Positions 1-11,052 of a DNA stretch of 64,000 nucleotides are shown here, in pieces. Origin of the DNA: Glebionis coronaria (Eukaryota; Streptophyta; Magnoliopsida; Asterales; Asteraceae). The stretch spans positions 250,501-314,500 of the forward strand of contig JANFOE010000190.1 of the NCBI GenBank assembly GCA_025667525.1, written 5' to 3'. Under the pieces are notes generated by a model. The model ran no database searches. It saw only the letters and a program-made list of their open reading frames with translations, and had not been told where the DNA came from. Position numbers and translations under genes: made by a program. How positions within the stretch are numbered: the stretch's first letter is position 1; the number at the start of each line of letters is the position of its first letter.

Positions 1-380
1 TGGGCAAATTCAGGGCAATTTCACCCACATGTTTTTCACATGACTATGTGCGTGGTAAATTTTATTCTATGATTCTTGTGGGGAGTGTCTCTTACACACG
101 ATTAGTGTTGTGGGAAATTTACCCACATAGTACCCACGAGTATGTCTCTGGGTGTTTTCTAGTGAGTTAGAGTCTCCCATAAACAATTTACACATGAATG
201 CCAAACAATCACCCACAAAATATGACGCGGGTGAACTTACCTACAGTATGAAAATGTTCTGGGAAAAATTAGCCTCGGATGTTTTACCCATATATGGTGA
301 ATCGTGGGAAATTTGTGGGTATTACCTAGTTACCTACGAAAATATGGCTTTTACCCACAAATTTGGTTCGTGGCTATTCA
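1..380. repeat. CACTA-like subterminal motif cluster
   Basis: The hexamer ACCCAC or its complement GTGGGT occurs at about 22, 122, 132, 210, 315 and 353, a density not seen elsewhere in the window. On the minus strand a CACTAGAAAACACCC start reads leftward from 164, which resembles the CACTA-type terminal motif followed by subterminal repeats. No transposase is visible and the other end lies outside the window. A short open frame at 152-385 matches no family I recognise and is probably chance. Confidence 0.3.
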
Positions 381-1570
381 CTTGAATTCTTGTAATGATT
401 AGGGTTTTCTTATGATCTATGGTTTAATATTAGTAAATGTGATTATCCTCCTCTTAGATACTGATGTAAACTTAATTTAGGTCTTAGAAATTGTTTCTTA
501 AGTGTCCAAAGAGTTCTTACACTTGGTTTAATGTTTTAGTTTAGGTAAACATGTAAAGACTAAAATACCTATTTTGACCTAATTTACAAGTCATGCATTG
601 AAAATTGTACCTTGTGCATTAGGATACTTGTATATTATCTTAACATAATCTTATTATCTTAATGAAGTCCTATGAGTGTTTGTAGACTTTTCCTAAAAGA
701 CTACGTTATGATTCTATGTAGATTTCTTAATATAAGGGTTTCTATATCATTAAGCCTAACGACTTTCTATTTTGGGTAATTAGGGTTTGCATCTTAATGT
801 AATCTTATACTAAGTCTTATATAGTATGTTTATGACTTCTATGGGTTCTACATTCTAAGTTTAAGGGTTTATATAGGTTGATCATATTCTAAGGTTATTT
901 AATTAAGCTTAAGGTTCTATGCTTTGAAAACTTGTACTTTATGCTTTAATAATTTGTAAATTGGTTTAAGAAAAATGTATGATTATATTATGATACTTAG
1001 CTGAGTTTTATAATTTGTTGCAAAATATTAGAGTCTAATTCGTTATATATTTGATTTTATATGCTAATCTTGGTTTTATGTCATTTTCTTGTAATTAGCT
1101 TGTGATTAGTGAATATTAGTGTTTTATGATTATTTACCTTTTTTTATATGGTAGATTAGAATTTTTATAACGTGTTTAATAATAGTACGTAGTTATTTTG
1201 TAGTTATGTTGCTTGAAATATTAGTTTATAAGGGATTTCTTTGGTTTCTATGGCTATTTAGGATATCCTTGTTGTATTTGAGTTGTTCTTATTCATTATT
1301 TGTACATATAGTTATCTTTAAAACTCAGACTTGATATATACATAGTGTATGTAACATATAGGCATATGTAGATGTGATAATTGGGATAGTGAGTATTCAT
1401 ATATTCAACAATTCAGTCATATATCATAATAAAAAGAAAAAATTTGTTAGTAAAATCACCTCTTTATTTATGAACATAGATATTACATTAGTCAAAACTA
1501 CTGGATGTTATAGTCTCTTCCACTTGTTTTGAATCTCTGTAGAATCACGTTTTCTTATGATTGTTACAAG
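381..1570. other. AT-rich tract with no gene seen
   Basis: Very AT-rich sequence full of TAGG/TTAG/TATG words and stop codons in all frames. I see no coding similarity, no clear repeat unit and no element ends. It could be a strongly decayed transposon interior, but nothing in the sequence proves that. Confidence 0.5.
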
Positions 1571-1849
1571 TGTTGTAATGATCTAAATAGTGGGAAAGGG
1601 ATTAAGAGCTAGAGAGAGAAAGTTAGAGAGAGAAAGGAGAGGATTAGAGAAAGAAAGATGTATTCATTAAATGTGAGAAACAAACAATGAGCAACCCCTC
1701 CTAACATGTTAGGAGGGGGTATGTATAGCCCACCCTACATGTGGGCTATATGGGCTATACTGTTTACATACTGGATCACGAGCATAATACTTGAATATAT
1801 CATTTGAGTGACCGATCCTTTCTAAATACGTAAAAATGTATTTCCAACA
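1571..1849 (-). mobile_element. Putative Copia LTR (3' LTR), minus strand
   Basis: Bounded by TGTTG at 1571 and CCAACA ending at 1849, an inverted terminal pair. Immediately to the right, the minus strand reads as a purine-rich tract (complement of ATCTCCCCCTAA), the usual arrangement of polypurine tract then LTR start in plant Copia elements. It holds a minus-strand TATA box and a perfect palindrome. About 279 bp is a normal Copia LTR size. The partner LTR and any gag-pol are not recognisable in the window, so this is a remnant; the left boundary is the weaker one. Confidence 0.5.
1695..1728 (-). promoter_or_regulatory. TATA box followed by perfect 24-bp palindrome
   Basis: On the minus strand a CTATACATA box (1720-1728) is followed about 9 nt downstream by a perfect self-complementary stretch, arms CCCCTCCTAACA / TGTTAGGAGGGG (1695-1718). 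The same TATA-to-palindrome arrangement occurs in the LTRs of the Athila element at 46289-46319 and 57457-57487. Confidence 0.5.
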
Positions 1850-1990
1850 ATCTCCCCCTAAGGGACGTCACTCCAAGTTACAATGTCCTAAATAGTCTAT
1901 AGCTCGTGATCTATGCTAACAATGATGTGACCGAGACTTTCCTTGGAAAAACGTATTTCCAACAATCTCCCCCTAAGGGAGGTCACACCA
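1811..1990. repeat. Duplicated LTR/polypurine junction, 115-bp offset
   Basis: The string GTATTTCCAACAATCTCC recurs at 1838 and 1953, each time followed by CCCTAAGGGA and preceded by a GTGACCGA word. This gives a 115-bp tandem duplication covering the LTR end and the polypurine tract of the Copia remnant, hence two candidate LTR ends (1849 and 1964). Confidence 0.65.
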
Positions 1991-2287
1991 TTTTACAAAA
2001 TCTTAAACCTAGCATACTATGCTTGAGTCTTCGATCATGTTCTTGTGAATATGCTGATGAGATCTGTGACTTTAGACTTGAGCATGTTTCCTTGCCTTGA
2101 CCTTGTGCATTCATCACTTGTGAAATTTGCCTCCTCGTGACTTCATGTTCCACATACTTATACTTTTATAAATTCTTGAAAGCTTCAGAGTTTGATACAG
2201 GGGAAGACTTGACTTTTAGGCTTTCTTGAATTTGTTGAAGCTAAGTTCATAAAGTATAAGCATGCGAGGACGACTTCTTTTCGGATA
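1850..2287 (-). other. Copia remnant, 3'-untranslated side, no ORF
   Basis: Sequence between the duplicated polypurine tract and the insertion site of the element at 2293. It has no open frame of note on either strand and no domain similarity that I can see. By position it should be the 3' non-coding part of the minus-strand Copia remnant; its continuation resumes at 14495. Confidence 0.3.
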
Positions 2288-2292
2288 GTACA
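2288..2292. repeat. Target-site duplication GTACA, left copy
   Basis: GTACA directly abuts the TGTGACA start of the left LTR and is repeated exactly at 14490-14494 after the right LTR, which fixes both boundaries of element 1. Confidence 0.95.
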
Positions 2293-5200
2293 TGTGACAA
2301 TCCGTCAATTTATGGTTGATATTTTATTCTCAATATTATTTAAAAACAATTTACAATATGAACTCACATATTTTTGGGAAGAAATTTGGATTTACGTCTT
2401 GAAGTAGCGTCGACTACGTTTAAACCGGAGGATTCAACGTTACGTGCTTACGTTTACGTACACCGTCTTTGGTGACAGTCCGACATTTCAGAAAATAATT
2501 TTATCTGAATATTATTTTGGAGTTTTAAATTTGAGTTGGTTCATAAACTCTAAAATTTACGAGAAGAGATTAAGACTTACGATTTTATTTTAACGTCCTT
2601 TACGACTAAACCGGAAACCTTAGGATTACGTATTTACGTTTTCGAACTCCGTTTTTGATGAAACAATTTTTATTGGATTCGTTTTGTGACGTCGATTCAT
2701 AATTTATAAAAACGTTTTTCGTAAAACGACCCGAGGGCACGCAAATCGAGAAAACTCGAATCGAGAAATACCCGTAAACTAGTGAGATGGGACAAAACAC
2801 ATTGCCCCATCCCACTAGCTTACATGGGACGGCCAAAAACACCTCACCACACTAGGTGGCACAAACTTAACTTGTTTAGCAACAAGTGTAAGCTTTAGCT
2901 TACACTTTAGGCTAAGCCTTCCACCAAACTACACAAAACCAACACATGGTTTTCACTTAACCATTTCATCCATGCATTTCACTCTCAAAACTCTCTCTAC
3001 TCCACCTATTGTGCCGTCCCATATCAAGCAATAAACACCATTTTTGATCTCTTCCAACTACAAACCACATGTTTACTAGTCCTATTAAGGTGTTTCCTTG
3101 AAACCTTGATCATTTGGTGGCCATATAACCAACTTTGGAGGTGATTTGCTTGTGTCCTAGGGCTGATTTTCCAACATATGATCTTGCTATTTGATGGTCT
3201 TGGAGATACTTGTTGTGTTCATCAAGTTCTTGCCTCCTAAAACAAGAAATCCACTTGGATTGGTAAAGAAGATCATCCTCTACATTTTTCTCTTATTATT
3301 TTGTAAAGAACAAATGTATTTTCTTTCATTTTGTATATGTATATGATGTATATATGATGATAAAAATGTTGTGTGGGGATCAAGTGTTGATAAATATGCT
3401 TAAAAATGATGATAACCATAAGAAATGAAGCTAAAATCATGTCTAATTAGTTGGCTGTATGAAAACAGTAGATAACTAAATGAAGAACTGATAAAAATGC
3501 ATGGTTTGATCTATTTACAGTAAAGTAGATGATGTTATACACATGTGAGAGTTGGCCATGCAATGGAATCAAAATAATGAGTGAGATATGATCAAAACAA
3601 GTTAGGTGGTACAATCTGAATAAGCAGTTTTGTAGGGACTGTTAAGGCAACTTAAACTCAAAATGGGCAGTAGCTATAACTAAGTTATATTTAGCACATA
3701 TTATGAAGAAGTTGTCATTTAAAAATGAGCTTCTAAGTCATTGTAGAACTCTAGATATGATAAAAATGGTGAATGTGAAGTTAAAAATCAGATTTTGGAA
3801 ATAATGTTTATTATTATTATATAAGCACTCACTTTATAATTTATAAAATGTAAAGTATAAACCCACTAACTTATAAAACTTATTTATATAAATGTATAAA
3901 AGGTTAATTAAATGGGTAAAATATATAAATGGTGGTAAAAGTAATACTTATAAGTAATAAAAACTATAAACTAGATTTTTACGACTTTTTCGGCTATCGC
4001 CGTGAAATTAACGTTTTTCATCAAATAAAACTTAGACGACCAAACCCGTCTAATGTAAAGTTTATAAAAGTTGTATACTGATGTATAAGTAACTAAGACA
4101 AGTAAAAACCGATAAAACCCGAACTATAAGAATTACGGACAATTACGAGCTAACTAAACCTATTAGATTAATAATTGGACTTAATAAGATAAATACTTGT
4201 AAAAAGAATTATTTGGGCTTAACCCAATAGGGCCCAACATGAAAAGTATATATACTGATCATATAAGTATATAATGGGTAGAAACAAGTAAAAGAACTTA
4301 TAAAAGACTTAATGAACTTAAAATAGGAAAAATCGGTAAAACTAGTGAACTAGTAAGACGATACTAAAACGTAAACGCTAAAATGAGTAAATGAGGATTT
4401 ATAAACCCACTTGATCATCATCATATGTACAATAATCATATATATGTATATTGTTATTTTGATAAAAGTCATTGGACCGAGTCTAAGACCGAGTATTATT
4501 TGTCTAGGTTTCCGTGATTGAAGCACGTACCGTACATCCGAATTGCCGACAACCCGCCTTCCCACATCAACGTGAGTTCATAGCCTCGCACCCTTTTAAA
4601 TGTTTTATAAATGCTTTATAAACCCGCGAGGGAGATAACATGTTAGTTTTTATAAAAGTTTGGACACCATTTGTCCCGATTGTTTGTTTATTGATTTTGG
4701 ACCCGAATGATTGAATGACCCGATTGTATGACCCTATAAATGATTAAAGGACCCGATAGATGAAATTAAATGGATTATTAAAGTTAGGTTATGTCACTAA
4801 AAGTCCCATTAGCATGAATTGTGAACTACCGGGAGTTGGTAGACGCTTATGCATTTGATAGTACTATTTGGGGATGATCACCCCAGTTCGCGCCTTGACG
4901 GTTGATCCCCGTCGTGCCACATTGATTGGTAAGCGAATTTATGTATGAGAAGATTTCCAATAGCGTGACCTTTGTGACGACACGCTACTTTAGATGGGCA
5001 AAATTGGTATCGGGTTAGCTACCCGTTGTTGGTTTAGTAAGGTAACAATGTCATGCGGCTTATAATAATCCGAATTAACGAAATACTAATAGACGCTCCG
5101 AATTACGATGTATTGCCTGACTAGCAATACAGGGTCATACTATTGATATTATGATTGTATTTTGGTTTTCATAACCATATTCATATAACGGTTTTTATTT

Positions 5201-5729
5201 GATTTTATACAACGTCATAAGATGTATTGTATGATGTTTTTACGACATTGGCTCGTATAATGATTTTTAAGGCAAATGCCTATACTATGATTTTCGATAA
5301 GGATTTGTATAAAAATGATTTTGGCTATTTCATGGCCTATCAAAACGATTTGTACAAACTGATTCTCAGTAATACTTTTATACTGATATTATATTGATGG
5401 AATTTGTTAAACTCTATGAATTCACTCGGCGTTATCGCTGACCTTTTCTTTTAACATGTTTTATCTCAGGTACTTGAAGGTAATTCTCGGGAAGACGACA
5501 AGAATTCATGGCCCGCACTTAAACAATATTTTTCCATTCAAACACTTGTAAAATTTTTGTATGAAATGAAAAGACTTGGGACCGATGTAACTTTGATGTT
5601 TATGAATGGAAATGCTTTATAAATAAACGACGCGATTTTCATGCGTTGTCTATGATGTGAGTAATGTGCTATCCCGTAACACCAACTAGTCTTCCGCTGT
5701 ATTGAGTTGTATAAATTGGGGGTGTTACA
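2293..5729 (+). repeat. Element 1 5' LTR
   Basis: Starts TGTGACAATCCG and ends GGGGGTGTTACA. 3,437 bp, gap-free match to 11053-14489. Near its 3' end it has a CACTCGGCGTTATCGCTGACC block followed by a TTTATCTCAG stretch; a comparable block occurs in the minus-strand LTR of element 5, supporting a shared lineage. Short open frames inside it appear in both LTR copies and have no coding support. Confidence 0.97.
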
Positions 5730-5732
5730 GTT

Positions 5733-5744
5733 TGGTATCAGAGC
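5733..5744 (+). other. Element 1 primer-binding site
   Basis: TGGTATCAGAGC lies 3 nt after the LTR end. It is complementary to the 3' end of initiator methionine tRNA, the usual minus-strand primer of Tekay/Del and many other plant LTR elements. Confidence 0.9.
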
Positions 5745-8559
5745 TCTCGTTATAGAGAACGAAAGATTTTTAAAACCAAGGTTTTGAATAAAACATTTTA
5801 AAATCTTTTAACTATAAACATTTTTCTAAAAATGTCTAAAAATCTTTTGACTATAACGGTGCCGAAGAATTCCCGAGTTACCGACAAGGCCAAGACTGAG
5901 AAGTGTTATTTTAATATATATATCACTTGGATTATATATATGATGTAATTTTATTACATGATTGTTTGATGATTATTTTGATATTTATACGAGGTATTTA
6001 TACGACGTAGATTGTCACAAGTAACCCTAATTCCCCTAGTAAATTAATCGAAGCTATTCTCGTAGGAATTCTAGCTATCCTAGATCTAAACCCAGTTGTG
6101 GATATTTATGATCCCAACAAATGGTTGATATTCGTAGAGGTGTAGATATTAGTTGATTGTGATATTGAAAAGGAATTGGCGAGATTAAATCTGATATCGA
6201 TGTCATGACGATCTTTCCTTATAGAGTGGAGTTTGACAAAACGTTATCACCTAGAAAGATGTCATCTGATTCGTTGTCATCCAATTCTTAAATTGAAATC
6301 GAAAGGGTGAACGTTGCACTTGAGGCTGTCATTGGAACCATTACCCAAAAGCCTCATGCCACTAATACCTTTCCGAGAAGTCTAATTGACTGAACGAGTC
6401 ATTTCATATTAATGACTCATTTGATAATCGTTGTTGTAAGAGATATAGGATTGAAATTAAGTGTTGATTCATATTGAGATTGTATTGCCTTTACAAGGCC
6501 GAAGAATAAGATTGAACTATTGGAATATGAGGTAGGATATGGAATTGAGTATAAAATTGGTTGAAACTTGAATAAAGTAAAATTTAACTTGTATTGGAAT
6601 ATGAGATTGTTAAGAAGGAATCGTTAAGTTTTGTGATTGAATTATAAGGTTTTAAATGATTTTAGGTTCGTGTTAAAGGTTGTTCCTAGGCCATTGTCCA
6701 CTAATGAGGATGCCCAGTGTCCAATAAATAAATTGAAGAAATCTTCTTCTGAATTGGGACCGATGGATCTTCCAGGACAGGCAGGACACCTAATGACTCT
6801 TGTAGATTAGTATTCATTGTGGTATCTTTTAAAAATAATCCCTAACTTAACTGAGACATCAGTTGGTAGGATGAGTTCTGAGAATTGTATGACATAGTGA
6901 CACATAAAGTGTTACGGTACAATTTTGACTTGTTTGTGATTAATGAAAAGACTACCTTTGATTGCTAAATCCTACATGTATCGATGTTATCTATCTTTTC
7001 TTGCTTCATCCTAATGTTCGCATTAGTGATGCAACCATTGAACAAGTACTCATCTCGATTTGAGTTACGTTGTGAATCATTCTTTTAGAGTGCCATCGAG
7101 ATCATGAACCTCATGATTAATTGGCTAAGCTCATTTCCTATCATATCGTAGTTAACTTTTGGTGAACAAGCTTTCATCACTCTTTTGCAGATCACACATT
7201 GTTTTTATAAAGTTAAAACAGTATCCCTTGAGGAAAATTGGATTTTCAACACTATATGGATTATTTAAAGTGAGATTTATAAGTGATTGTTATCAAAATG
7301 AGGTTGTTTATAAAACACCTTGGAAACCTTAATTGTTTTCATGATAAAGAAAATCTTTGTAAATTTATTCTTGATTCTTATTAAGCATGAGAATGTTTTC
7401 ATTAGAAACATGATGAAAAAGTTTTGACGAACTGAGTATTGCATCGTTAATCTTGAAATTGTATATAGTTGCGCGCCTACATACAATTTGGAATGGACTA
7501 TGCAAGACTGATTAGTAGTCACCATAAAACTAATGAATAAACTCTACATTTTCTTTAAAGATTGTGAAAGATTAAAATTTATGAGATCTGCAAGAAGTGA
7601 AAAATAAGGACATAGTGTTAGGGACATCTACATATGTGCCTATATCATCTATTCTTCTGAGTCGAATTTACTCATTTGTGGAAATTGTCTTATTTGACAA
7701 TTGACAATCCCGTTCTTGTCCAATTCTCCCGTAGTGAGATTCTTAGGAAAAGTATTTGATTACCGAGTGTTGATACCCGACTGGACGTATCGACGTTCTT
7801 ATCATTTCTCTTGATTTGATTTCATTTGAATGACCTGGGTAACGATCCGAGGAGCTTTCGAATGCGTACTCAAATTATGAAAACATGGGATATATTCATA
7901 TCCATTAAATGTTTTCGTTTGTATCTGATTTGAAATTCTCTCGCATAGATTCTGCGTTGACCTTACTCTTTTAATAGTAGTTGTGTATCCTAATATCCTT
8001 GAATTTGTGAAGTATTATGAGTTATTATTAGTCTTTTGAGAAGTTCACATCTTATCGACAGCAATACAACTGGAAAGTTGGTAATGCCAGTGGAATGGAT
8101 TGATTGATTATGACATGACGAAATTGTCTTAATTGATGGGAACTCGAATAGAATTCCCCTAAATGATAAGATGCTGATTATCAAAAGTGATCTAAATAAT
8201 TCTTGATGGATGACCATATCCTGTATTAAGACTTGAAATAATACCGTGAATGATTGTGAATTAGTAATAGATATTATAATATAGAAGGAACTTAATATGT
8301 ATTTAGTAAAAGATATTTATCTTATCTGAATTTAAGGAATTACCGTACAACTAAGAAAGTTGTCGGAGAAAGATTTTATTATACCAAGCCTGTCATCCTG
8401 AAGAGCTATGGTGTTATCTTTCCTTATATTTATAGATTACCGTGACTGAGTAAATTGACAATCGAAAACGATATCCATAACTCGAAATGGAAGATTTGTT
8501 CGATCATTTACAAGGTTCTAGTGTATGTTTTAAAGATTTGATCCATAGCATGGTTATCA

Positions 8560-8790
8560 TCAAACTTCGCATCTGCGAAAGAGATTATCTATTCCAATCA
8601 CTACATCCAGAACTTGTAATGAACGTTATGAGTTTCACGTGATGTCGTTTGGATTGACCAATCCACATGTAGTATTCATAAATTCGGTGAATCACGTGTG
8701 TAGGCTGTAATTTGATAAATTCATGCTTGCGATCATTAAGGACTATTTGTTTGTATATAAGAATAAGAAGGGGTTAATAAATATTTATAG
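8560..8790 (+). pseudogene. Element 1 reverse transcriptase relic
   Basis: Translation around 8610-8770 gives RYEFHVMSFGLTNP, then VFINSVNHVCRL, then a stop, then FDKFMLAIIKDYLFVYKNK. This parallels the chromovirus RT stretch that normally runs through MPFGLTNAP to FIDDILIYS. The paired catalytic aspartates are replaced and a stop interrupts the segment. Spacing between motifs is kept, which suggests decay mainly by substitution. Confidence 0.7.
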
Positions 8791-9889
8791 ATTGCCCTGA
8801 ATTGGCCGAACGATAAAAACCTATACCTTGAATAATTAACACGTGATTAAAAGACTTAATACTTTACATGATTTGACTATGTGATTAAAAAGATAATGGA
8901 ATCTATACTGACTCTTCAAATTAAGAGCCCATTTAAGACTTTGGATTTTACCAAAAAGAAATGGAAATATGTTTTGACAAAGGTTTTAACAAAGGATTTT
9001 GAAGGGATTATTCCCTTATACACAAACCATTTAACTAAACTTCTGTTTAGGGGTAAATGTTTGTGTATACTTTTAGACAACTAAGAGGAATTGAGGGAAC
9101 TATATAAAACATGATTTGAAATTTGAAACGATAATTTACGCTTTTCAAACTAAAGAAAATTTTGACCAAAGTATAAACAAAGATTTTTCAAACATTTACG
9201 AATCTTATTAATTATTTTCGATAAATCAACAAAAATCTTGTTAATTAAACTCAAATTTATTTTGAACATTTTATATAATTGGTCGAACTAAGAAGTTTAA
9301 AACTTTTACTTTTACGCTTCATAAAAATTAACTAATAATTATTTAATTAATTATAATAATTATCGACGCTTTAAAACGTCAGATTGAGAAAAAAAACGGA
9401 TAAAAATGATAGTTGAGACGAAACTGAAACATAAAGAGTATGAAGAAAGAATTTTGACTAAATAAAGTTATGATATTTATTTCATCAGGATAAAGTGAAC
9501 GTAATTACTGACACTTAATATAGAAAGAATATCTGAGTAAATTGTGAACATGATAATTATAACATCATGAGAAGTGAATGTAGATACCGACGCATTATGT
9601 AGAAAAGATAAAGAACCAGTTAGGACATGTTCCTTAATAATGAAGGTGCAAAATAAATTGCCAAACAATTTAAAATATAGCCGATGATTGTAAAAAGGAC
9701 AATATAGATAATAAAAAGGTTTCACGGCTTATGTGAACCATTAAAATTGAGAAGCCGATGGCGTTAAATGTATAAAAGACCACATGTGATTGCCTAAATA
9801 TGGAGAATTGTGAGATATAGTTATATTGAAATTTGTAAGTATAAGTATTCTATTTATATCATTTATGGCTAGAAGTATCTTTGTCTGAA

Positions 9890-10230
9890 GAAGTTGTACT
9901 AATGGCAAATTATGAAGGCAGACATCGCCTCATACATTAGTAAACGTTTAGCTATTGCAAGGGTCATCATCTAAATTTGATTCGATTTGGGTCATCGTCG
10001 ACAGACTGACCAAATCTGCTAATATCATTCCCGTTAATGATAAATGCAAAAGAATTATGTAAACATAGTGTGCCTGTATCGAACATCTTTATCAAGATCT
10101 TCGCTTCGCATCGAATTTCTAGAGATTTGCTCGGAAATCATTGAGAACGAACCTTGATGAGAGTACTATGTACCATCCCAAATCGAAGGGACGAGGTAAA
10201 GTAACGATACAGAGTAATATAAGTGTTGTT
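9890..10230 (+). pseudogene. Element 1 integrase relic
   Basis: Contains a zinc-binding-domain tail (MKADIASYISK), the core-strand motif [17 protein letters not shown] near 9985, and further on a remnant of the second-Asp-to-Glu region ending near STMYHPKSKGRG. Stops and changes at key positions make it non-functional. The order and spacing match the intact integrase of element 5. Confidence 0.75.
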
Positions 10231-10842
10231 TTATGTTTGAATGATTGACCTTTGGTAATAGACCATATAATCATTTTCCTTTGGAGAGATTATCATTGAT
10301 AATCATCGTATTAGGATCGAGATCGAATCTTGTTAAGATTTAGAAATTAGAGCATCTGTAAGCTGGAGTTGAGATGAAGACATCCGACATACACCCATTG
10401 TGAGTTGGACATGTCTCTTAGGTTTAAGGTTTCCTATGATGGCGAACCTATCCTTGCAAAATACCCGACCCGCGAGATCTGAAATGATTATTGAAATTAG
10501 GATTTGATTATTAACTGCCGATAGTGGGCAAGAGGTTATTTGAAAGTGAAATGTAGATCTTGAAGTGCCAAATGGGTAGCGAAGTTATGCCACTATTTTA
10601 AACTTGGAGAAATGAATTCATGATCTGACAAATCATGGGATATAAGTCCCCGATTGTATGGGACCATTGAGATGATATAAAAGATTGGTTTGAAAGGCAT
10701 ATAAGCTGGATCTACCCTAGGACTTCAACGACTGCATGAATTATGTTTCGTAAATCGAACTTGATGGAATATCTATCAAGTGAAATTCTGATTATTCTTA
10801 GTAGAGCTTAGATCGGCGAAAAGTTGCATTCATCAGAAACCC

Positions 10843-10983
10843 GTGAACATCATGGATAGAGAAAGTAAGTCAACATTTAGCCTGATCTTATTCCCGTAGT
10901 TATGTTTGATGAAACTCACGTATTATAATGGATTACACTTGTGAGAACAGACCGAATGTGGAGGAAATACCCACATGGTTTTA
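10843..10983 (+). pseudogene. Element 1 chromodomain relic
   Basis: The [11 protein letters not shown] segment that opens the chromodomain in Tekay polyproteins is represented by KPVNIMDRESK, and the closing segment by RTDRMWRKYPHGF, with stops between. It lies directly upstream of the 3' polypurine region. This assigns the element to chromoviruses. Confidence 0.6.
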
Positions 10984-11035
10984 AATCTATAAGAAGCGAG
11001 TAGTAAGGTAAGATGATCTTTGAGGACAAAGATCC

Positions 11036-11052
11036 TGTTTAGGGGTAAATGC
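11036..11052 (+). other. Element 1 polypurine tract (weak)
   Basis: TTTAGGGGTAAATGC directly precedes the right LTR. It is in the place of the plus-strand primer but is purine-poor compared with the tracts of the other elements here. The preceding GAGGACAAAGATCCTG matches the usual end of Tekay interiors. Confidence 0.6.

Larger units (their letters stand above)
5745..11040 (+). pseudogene. Element 1 decayed gag-pol region
   Basis: No frame stays open beyond about 80 codons over 5.3 kb. Recognisable relics lie in the order expected for a chromovirus. At 8610-8770 an RT piece keeps an HVMSFGLTNP-like motif B, but the position of the catalytic FIDD box reads as IKDY. At 9905-10220 an integrase piece reads MKADIASYISK, then [13 protein letters not shown], then a degenerate D-to-E segment. 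At 10843-10983 a chromodomain remnant reads NIMDRE and later RMWRKYPHGF. I cannot delimit Gag or protease with confidence. The catalytic residues that can be checked are lost, so no activity is expected. Confidence 0.8.

Noticed and set aside
2606..2842. 78-residue minus-strand open frame, duplicated at 11366-11602
   Set aside because: It lies inside both LTRs of element 1 and is repeated only because the LTRs are copies. No motif, start context or homologous frame in other LTRs.
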